In this document: positions 58,980 through 64,000 of the stretch, one piece after another
How the letters are laid out: every line of letters starts with the position of its first letter
How positions within the stretch are numbered: position 1 is the first letter of the stretch
From: Bacillota bacterium
GTDB taxonomy: Bacteria > Bacillota > Clostridia > Oscillospirales > Acutalibacteraceae
Length of the DNA stretch: 64,000 nucleotides
NCBI GenBank assembly: GCA_023390175.1
Contig: JAEWDK010000006.1
Coordinates: 434,001-498,000 of the forward strand
Direction: 5' to 3'
Notes under the pieces: generated by a model
Seen by the model: the letters and a program-made list of their open reading frames with translations, nothing else
What the model was told of the DNA's origin: nothing
The model's database searches: none
Translations under genes and position numbers: made by a program

Positions 58980-59843
58980 ATGGCGACTATTATAACAAAC
59001 CAAGCGCAGGTGAATTTTTCCTATGGCAGTCGGACTGGCTCGGCAGCTTCGAATATAGCAACAACAACGTTACAGGACCCCTTTACCGTAAGCAAGAATT
59101 CACTGGAAACCACTTACCGGCAAGGTCAGCAAATCACGTATATTTTGGCAATGAACAACAGCGGTGCGGCAGCATTGACAAATGTGGTGATTGTCGATAA
59201 TTTAGGAACACAGTCTTTGGGGTCAATCAACGTGACTCCGCTGGATTATACCGGGCCCGCAAGGCTGTATATCAACGGCGTGTTTGTTTCGACACTGACA
59301 CCTGTTGTCGGAGCCGATACGGTCACGTTTACCATTGCAGCTCTGCCGGCACAATCCAATGCCATGATTATATACGCGGCAACGGTAAACAGTTTTGCAG
59401 GGTTAGCACCGGGTTCACAGATTACCAATCAGTCAACATGGACCGCAACCGGGCTTACCGAACGGGCAACAGCGTCCAATGTAATTACGGTGGATGCATA
59501 TGCCGATGTCAGAATTACAAAGGCGATGTCTCCGAACCCCGTTATTACCGGAAGCCGGCTGACCTATTTATTTATAATGTATAATTATGGGAATACACCG
59601 GCTGCGAATGCTGTACTGACGGACACGTTTACTCCGCCCCCGTCCTCCATTGCCGTGCAAGTTAACGGTACAGCAATTCCGGCAACGGAGTTCACGTTCC
59701 TTGCGGGAACGCTTACGCTGCCGTCACCAGGCTCCGCCTTTGTTCTGTCAATACCTGCTGCGACCTTTACGCGGAATCCGTCAACGGGAATCGTAACCGT
59801 CAGCCCGGGCACAACAACAGTGGAAGTAACCGGAATTATTTGA
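58980..59843 (+). CDS. DUF11-like repeat protein without signal peptide
   Basis: 287 residues from ATG 58980 (TGAGGAAATAT upstream). Two repeats of the DUF11 type: LETTYRQGQQITYILAMNNSGAAALTNVVIVDNLG and SPNPVITGSRLTYLFIMYNYGNTPAANAVLTDTF. The domain is usually on cell surface proteins, but here there is no signal or anchor. Gly/Thr/Asn-rich and acidic-poor. Similar short proteins occur in spore-formers and could be spore-surface parts; not proven. Confidence 0.8.
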   Translation: MATIITNQAQVNFSYGSRTGSAASNIATTTLQDPFTVSKNSLETTYRQGQQITYILAMNNSGAAALTNVVIVDNLGTQSLGSINVTPLDYTGPARLYINGVFVSTLTPVVGADTVTFTIAALPAQSNAMIIYAATVNSFAGLAPGSQITNQSTWTATGLTERATASNVITVDAYADVRITKAMSPNPVITGSRLTYLFIMYNYGNTPAANAVLTDTFTPPPSSIAVQVNGTAIPATEFTFLAGTLTLPSPGSAFVLSIPAATFTRNPSTGIVTVSPGTTTVEVTGII

Positions 59844-59956
59844 CCGCATATTTTTGGGCTTGATCCGGCCCGGTGACCCCCATATTCAATAAAACCATAA
59901 GGGTAAGCAAAACGCAGAAGTCAAAAGAGTTTTCCGAAGTTTAGAATTCAGGCAGA

Positions 59957-60002
59957 AAAAGAAAAGAACCAGCCGTCGTAACATCGGTTGGTTCTTTTCT
60001 GC
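59957..60002. terminator. Bidirectional terminator
   Basis: AAAAGAACCA-gCCG pairs with CGG-TTGGTTCTTTT around about ten bases; A-run before, T-run after. Separates the DUF11 gene from the minus-strand nitroreductase operon. Confidence 0.88.
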
Positions 60003-60058
60003 TTAAAGTACGTTATACAGGTACCGTATTTTTGAATATTTCCTTGAAAGTCCTCGTT

Positions 60059-60907
60059 TTATATTTGCGCGGGTACCCAGGAAAAAATGTAATGTGTATT
60101 TTCCGGTGCTGCTGTTTTCGGCTCCGGCAGTTTTTCAAACTTCCCCGACAGCCCCTTTTCTAAAGCGGCTAAATGAAAATGGCAGGCGCCAATGCCGATG
60201 TCCACTTTTTGAATATCATATGCAGCCCGGTCACTGTAGCCGGGGGCCTTTGCTTCATAAAAATGAAGGGCATTTTCCGACAGAACAATTCGCCAGGGCT
60301 GTTTGTTGGATGCGGAGGGAGCCAAACGAAGCATCTCCAAAGGAAAAGCATATGCTCCGGCATCGCTTTTTTCAAGCGGTACGGTAAAATTATTTTTAAA
60401 AAAGAGTGTGTTCCAATCCTTTCGCTGATCCGCCTTCACAACCTTGCGCATAACGGATTCCGCCAGGCGCTTTTTGGGGGCGGGGTAACCGATGGGGGAA
60501 ATAGCCGGAAACAGCTCATTTTCTTTGACGTTCATAGCTGCGGCAAATTCGCTGCGGTTAAAGGTTCCGCCAAGCCAGCAAGTGCCAAGGCCAAGGTGGG
60601 CGGCATACAGGATCAGGTTCTCAAAGTCATATCCAAGCGCTTCCAGGGCAAATTCGCTGTCATGCACCGTTGACCCAATAAAATCCTTAGCACCTTTAAT
60701 CATGCCATAAGTGCCAAGCTTTTCCGTATTTGCGGCGCTTTTTGCTTCCAGCAGACGAAACGATACATTGACAGAAAAGGGATTTGATAAATCAGCGATA
60801 TAATCGTTGATTTGTTTTTTTGCCTGTGCAGAAAGGGGCCGTTCCTCATAAGTCCTTACACTGTATCGTGCTTTAACCGTTTGCTCAACAGGAAATTCGA
60901 GCTTCAT
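60059..60907 (-). CDS. Nitroreductase-family protein (TM1586-like)
   Basis: 282 residues, longer than simple nitroreductases. Opens with VKARYSVRTYEERPLS (FMN phosphate site Arg-Ser-x-Arg), then LGLGTCWLGGTFNRSEF, and a second half SASNKQPWRIVLSENALHFYE, the pseudo-duplicate seen in the TM1586 nitroreductase domain. FMN-dependent reductase, cytoplasmic. Last gene of the MarR operon; RBS GGAGG is about 12 bases away. Confidence 0.85.
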   Translation of the reverse strand: MKLEFPVEQTVKARYSVRTYEERPLSAQAKKQINDYIADLSNPFSVNVSFRLLEAKSAANTEKLGTYGMIKGAKDFIGSTVHDSEFALEALGYDFENLILYAAHLGLGTCWLGGTFNRSEFAAAMNVKENELFPAISPIGYPAPKKRLAESVMRKVVKADQRKDWNTLFFKNNFTVPLEKSDAGAYAFPLEMLRLAPSASNKQPWRIVLSENALHFYEAKAPGYSDRAAYDIQKVDIGIGACHFHLAALEKGLSGKFEKLPEPKTAAPENTHYIFSWVPAQI

Positions 60908-60924
60908 ACCTTCGGCTAACCTCC

Positions 60925-61215
60925 TTATGCGAGTTTTTGGTACAGATTTATTTCTCCGGGCTTCTCCATAAAATCTTTAAACTGAGATGTTGCCTCTTTG
61001 AAATGCTTGGCTGCCATATGCTGATTCAGCGCTTCTTTATTTTCCCATTCCTCAATAATTGTCAGCACCTGCGGATTGGACATATCCTGATAAAGTTCAT
61101 AATGGATACAGCCCGCATCGTTTTGAACGGTCTCCTGCACAAGCTTTTTTGCCAGTGCGATGAACTCACTTACTTTTTCTTCTTTTATAATGTTTTTAGC
61201 CACTACTTTAATCAT
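60925..61215 (-). CDS. Antibiotic biosynthesis monooxygenase (ABM) family protein
   Basis: 96 residues from ATG 61215 (GGAGGAG seven bases before it). Ferredoxin-like fold with MIKVVAKNIIKEEK, CIHYELYQDMSNPQVLTIIEEWENKEALNQHM, the YgiN-like pattern. Small quinol monooxygenases of this family act on aromatic or polyketide quinones. It lies between two nitroreductase genes, so a quinone or nitroaromatic detoxifying cassette fits. Confidence 0.92.
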   Translation of the reverse strand: MIKVVAKNIIKEEKVSEFIALAKKLVQETVQNDAGCIHYELYQDMSNPQVLTIIEEWENKEALNQHMAAKHFKEATSQFKDFMEKPGEINLYQKLA

Positions 61216-61232
61216 TGCAAAACTCCTCCGGC

Positions 61233-61742
61233 TTACTGCCATTTTTCTTCATGAACTTTTTCAGCTTTATAGCGGTCTGTAAATTCGTTTTTCTGTCCGT
61301 CCGGGTAGCCGACGGAAACAAGGGCAAACGGCTTGATTGCTTCGGGCAGGTCATATAAGTTGCGTACGCTTTTCATGGTATCGTCCGACGTTGCAACCCC
61401 GAACCACACGCCGCCAAGTCCCAAATGCGTGGCCTCCAAAAGCAGGTTTTGTGTTGCTGCGGCCATGTCCTGCTGCCATGCGGAGGGAATTTTCAATTCG
61501 TTTTCATTTGCAAGAAGAACAAATGTTACGGCGGAGCCGGCAACCGGCTTTGAATACGGAGAAACCCGGGACAGCCTGCCCAAAGCTTCTTTATCCTTTA
61601 CCACGATAAACTCCCATGGCTGCTGGTTGGCTGCGGAAGGAGCCTGCATTGCCGCCCGCAGCAGCTTGTCGATTTTTTCCGGCTCTACGGCCTGATCCTT
61701 AAATTTGCGAATACTTCTGCGGTTGAAAATTTCTTCCATCAT
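61233..61742 (-). CDS. Nitroreductase
   Basis: 169 residues, FMN-dependent. EEIFNRRSIRKFKDQAVEPEKIDKLLRAAMQAPSAANQQPWEFIVV (phosphate site RRSIRKF and QAPSAANQQPW), then ATHLGLGGVWFGV. ATG after GGAGG. 17 bases before the ABM start. Reduces nitro or quinone groups with NAD(P)H. Confidence 0.93.
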   Translation of the reverse strand: MMEEIFNRRSIRKFKDQAVEPEKIDKLLRAAMQAPSAANQQPWEFIVVKDKEALGRLSRVSPYSKPVAGSAVTFVLLANENELKIPSAWQQDMAAATQNLLLEATHLGLGGVWFGVATSDDTMKSVRNLYDLPEAIKPFALVSVGYPDGQKNEFTDRYKAEKVHEEKWQ

Positions 61743-61782
61743 AATTACCTCCGATAATTTTAGTTATAAATTGATATGAAAT

Positions 61783-62241
61783 CTATGCTGTCCGATTTTC
61801 GAGCTTCTCCATTAGCTTGTTGCTGATTGAAATAAACTGGCTGCATTCCTCTGGCGTTAAAATATCCGCATAGCTGCTATGCAAATTGTTCCAAGCCTTA
61901 ATAATTTCCGGCTGCATCAGCAGCCCTGACTCGGTTGGATAGATATAAACGTTTTTACCGTCGTTTTTCCGATAAACAAGCTTTTTGGCTTCCAGCTTCT
62001 CAATAAACCGCGTTATGGTGGAGGGTGTTAGGTGCAGCAGTTCACCGATTTCTTTTTGGTAAATGCCGTTTCGCTGGTTCACAACGTACAGTATCAGCGC
62101 GTGGCTGGGGGAGAACCCAAGTACCTGAAATGCCTCATCCGCAATTTTACCAAGTAAGCGGGCCAGCTTTGTACAGGAAAAGAACAAACAACCGCCCAGC
62201 ATGCAATCCTGATCTTCTTCGCGGTTTTCCAGTTGAATCAT
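61783..62241 (-). CDS. MarR-family transcriptional regulator
   Basis: About 153 residues from ATG 62241; AAAGGAG abuts it, so the start is uncertain. The longer frame from 62262 is excluded because that codon lies on the predicted -10 box. Winged helix at 60-115 (KEIGELLHLTPSTITRFIEKLEAKKLVYRKNDGKNVYIYPTESG). Cys residues near the start (DQDCMLGGCLFFSCTKLARLLG) could sense redox or quinones as in YodB/MhqR. Heads the nitroreductase operon. Confidence 0.9.
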   Translation of the reverse strand: MIQLENREEDQDCMLGGCLFFSCTKLARLLGKIADEAFQVLGFSPSHALILYVVNQRNGIYQKEIGELLHLTPSTITRFIEKLEAKKLVYRKNDGKNVYIYPTESGLLMQPEIIKAWNNLHSSYADILTPEECSQFISISNKLMEKLENRTA

Positions 62242-62249
62242 CTCCTTTG

Positions 62250-62290
62250 TTTGTACATACAAATATAATGCATCCCTTATAAAATGTCAA
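62250..62290 (-). promoter_or_regulatory. MarR operon promoter and operator
   Basis: Minus strand TTGACA (62285-62290), 17-base spacer, TATATT (62262-62267). The dyad TTTGTA-N2-TACAAA (62250-62263) overlaps the end of the -10 box and start point. Well suited for repression by the MarR protein. Confidence 0.8.
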
Positions 62291-62385
62291 TACACTTTTA
62301 CTGTTATTTTCACGCTAATTTCCTGTTCAATTCAGCACCGGATTAAATTCTGAATTTTTATTGCGTGAAAATTCGCTGATTATAT

Positions 62386-62416
62386 CAAAAAGGGATCAAC
62401 CAGGCGGTTGATCCCT
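62386..62416 (-). terminator. Terminator of oleate hydratase gene
   Basis: AGGGATCAACC pairs perfectly with GGTTGATCCCT around 4 bases; the minus-strand side is followed by TTTTT. Confidence 0.92.
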
Positions 62417-62480
62417 GAAATTATTTTGCCTTGAATCGAGCTCTTCAAACAAAAACCTTTAACTTGCTGCTTTTTTCAGG

Positions 62481-64000
62481 TCAAATTACCTTGTACCGTT
62501 TCAACAAATCTTCAATAACTGTCCCTGAAACCTTCTTTAATGCCTTCTTTTTCACCAGGCTCAAAACAAAAGGCAGCTTCATATCAGTCAGTTTTTTGCC
62601 GTCCATCATCTTTGAAGTGGAGTCGAGCAGGACGCGGACGTCATAGCAGGAGTTGAATACTTCCGGAACGCCCCGATCCACATCAAGCAGCGTGTAAACC
62701 GCTTCCATTGCGGTTCTTACCGAATACTCGGTTGTAAACACCGTGTCGCGCACGGTATCGGCAAACTGGCCGATAAAGGCAAAGTTAACGCAGCCGTCCG
62801 GAACAACCTTCGGCCTGTCGCCCTTGGTTCTCGGCATAAAGAATGCAGTGATATACGGCATCATGCAGGGGATGCAGTGAGCGGATTTCGTGGCCATATC
62901 ATGAATTTCAGACACCGGCACGCCCATGTGGTACAGCCATTCTTCGGTAATTTCCACACCGGTGCAGTCCCTCATCGGTTTTTTGACGTAGTCGCCGGGA
63001 ACGTCGGTGAATAAACCGTACACCCAAACAACCAGCTGGTCTCTGGGCTGCTCCTTGAAGTGCGGCTGACGGTTTATCGTATAGCTCATCAGCCACTTGG
63101 AATCTTTCACCGTAACAATGCCGCCGGAAACAACCTTTCCGCTGAACGGGTCACGCTTGCAAATCTTTTCGATATACGGCGGAATTCTGTTGTCAAGCGT
63201 GGTGACGGTTGCGGATTCCCAGTTGGTGGCCTTCGTGTTGGTACAGAATTTATCCGGGTGACCAAAGGACGGGTCCTGCTTCGCAATGTTTCTCCAAAGG
63301 TCCCAGCAGCCGCCGTTTTCAGTCTTGAATTCGGGGGCGTGATTGTCGTCGCCAAGGGAGGAATTCTCCGTGCAGCTGCCATTTGTTACAAACACCAAAT
63401 CGTCCTCGATTAGGTCGATGGATTCTTCCTTGCCGCCATGCAGACAAATGATTTTTTTGGCAACTTTTTTATTCTTTTTAATATCAAAAATAACATTTGT
63501 TACCTTGGTATCGTATTGGAACTGAACCCCATGTGATTCCAAATATTTTACCATCGGTAAAATGAGCGATTCATACTGATTGTATTTCGTGAATTTGAGC
63601 GCAGAAAAGTCCGGCAGGCCGCCGATGTGATGAATAAACCGTTGAATATAAAGCTTCATCTCCAAAGCGCTGTGCCACTCTTCAAAGGCGAACATTGTCC
63701 TCCAATACAGCCAGAAATTCGAAGAGAAGAATTCGTCTGTGAAAACATCTTCAATTTTTTTGTCGTATAAGTCCTCATCACGGGTCATAAACAGTTTGAC
63801 AATTTCCATCGACGCTTTTTCGCTCAATCCGAATTTGCCGTCCGTGTGGGCGTCCTCACCGCGTTTTACAGTCGCCCTCATCAGGGAATAGTTCGGGTCT
63901 TTTTTGTTCAGCCAGTAATACTCATCCAAGACGGAAACGCCTTCGTTTTCGGACGAAGGAATCGAACGGAACAAATCCCAAAGGCACTCGAAGTGATTTT
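62481..64000 (-). CDS. Oleate hydratase (N-terminal part outside the window)
   Basis: The last 506 or so residues; the frame is open to the window edge (the segment HFECLWDLFRSIPS is read across the edge). FAD-dependent fatty-acid hydratase, once called 67-kDa myosin-cross-reactive antigen; adds water to the cis-9 double bond of oleate and linoleate. Family parts seen: NYSLMRATVKRGEDAHTDG, FAFEEWHSALEMKLYIQRFIHHIGGLPDFSALKFTKYNQYESLILP and YITAFFMPRTKGDRP with FAFIGQFADTVRDTVFTTEYSVRTAMEAVY. Usually defends against unsaturated fatty acids. Confidence 0.94.
   Translation of the reverse strand, partial: NHFECLWDLFRSIPSSENEGVSVLDEYYWLNKKDPNYSLMRATVKRGEDAHTDGKFGLSEKASMEIVKLFMTRDEDLYDKKIEDVFTDEFFSSNFWLYWRTMFAFEEWHSALEMKLYIQRFIHHIGGLPDFSALKFTKYNQYESLILPMVKYLESHGVQFQYDTKVTNVIFDIKKNKKVAKKIICLHGGKEESIDLIEDDLVFVTNGSCTENSSLGDDNHAPEFKTENGGCWDLWRNIAKQDPSFGHPDKFCTNTKATNWESATVTTLDNRIPPYIEKICKRDPFSGKVVSGGIVTVKDSKWLMSYTINRQPHFKEQPRDQLVVWVYGLFTDVPGDYVKKPMRDCTGVEITEEWLYHMGVPVSEIHDMATKSAHCIPCMMPYITAFFMPRTKGDRPKVVPDGCVNFAFIGQFADTVRDTVFTTEYSVRTAMEAVYTLLDVDRGVPEVFNSCYDVRVLLDSTSKMMDGKKLTDMKLPFVLSLVKKKALKKVSGTVIEDLLKRYKVI

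Noticed and set aside
62242..62262. MarR start at 62262
   Set aside because: That codon lies on the predicted -10 box, so it would not be in the transcript.

Overview
The window comes from a low-to-mid GC Clostridia genome (Bacillota), most like Oscillospirales (Ruminococcaceae/Acutalibacteraceae). This is inferred from strong GGAGG ribosome-binding sites, TTGACA/TATAAT promoters, the rpsF-ssb-rpsR cluster, the DnaD-DnaC pair, the Clostridia-type activase/dehydratase-like pair and the mix of families. No rRNA, CRISPR array, transposase or integrase gene was seen.

Layout. 1-8630 is a nucleoside import and salvage block: phosphopentomutase (5' partial), DeoD, a BMP lipoprotein, one ATPase and two permeases of a nucleoside ABC importer, DeoC, Cdd and pyrimidine-nucleoside phosphorylase. 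Imported nucleosides are split to bases and pentose phosphates, which DeoB and DeoC send to glycolysis. A perfect dyad covers the -10 box of the importer promoter. 8873-16995 holds an ABC exporter, a cyclophilin behind a structured leader RNA, exodeoxyribonuclease III behind a multi-hairpin element, a beta-CASP nuclease, MscL, and a diguanylate cyclase behind a GEMM-I (c-di-GMP) riboswitch. 17053-21238 is a two-gene activase/2-hydroxyacyl-CoA-dehydratase-like system. 21409-26583 has aspartate carbamoyltransferase with a PyrI-like zinc tail, a flavodoxin-like protein, YebC, a zinc-ribbon pseudokinase with PASTA domains, and a bactofilin. 26637-37729 is mostly housekeeping: S18, SSB, S6, GalU, a RING/zinc-ribbon membrane protein, RF2, a secreted propeller protein, DnaC/DnaD, tRNA-Gly, TypA and an exonuclease. 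37742-50506 holds PgeF, a radical SAM protein, a hemolysin III homologue, a lipase-like hydrolase, an amidase, a small XRE/membrane operon, two P-type ATPases and an O-antigen-ligase-like protein. 50562-52735 is the TIGR03915/TIGR03916 putative DNA-repair pair, with a LexA-type SOS box inside its promoter.

The accessory part starts at tRNA-Ala (53970-54045). The last 23 bases of the tRNA recur at 55782-55804 with one mismatch and bracket an AT-rich 1.76-kb islet. The islet carries a 330-aa protein (possibly GPP34-like) and a MerR-type regulator but no integrase. Beyond it lie an XRE membrane regulator, a TetR-oxidoreductase operon with a clear operator, a DUF11-like surface-type protein, a MarR-nitroreductase-monooxygenase-nitroreductase operon with an operator at its start site, and the C-terminal part of an oleate hydratase that runs off the end.

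Most worth following up: the tRNA-Ala islet, the SOS-controlled radical-SAM pair, the pseudokinase, the PyrB-zinc-tail fusion, the c-di-GMP feedback unit, and the leader RNA before the cyclophilin gene.
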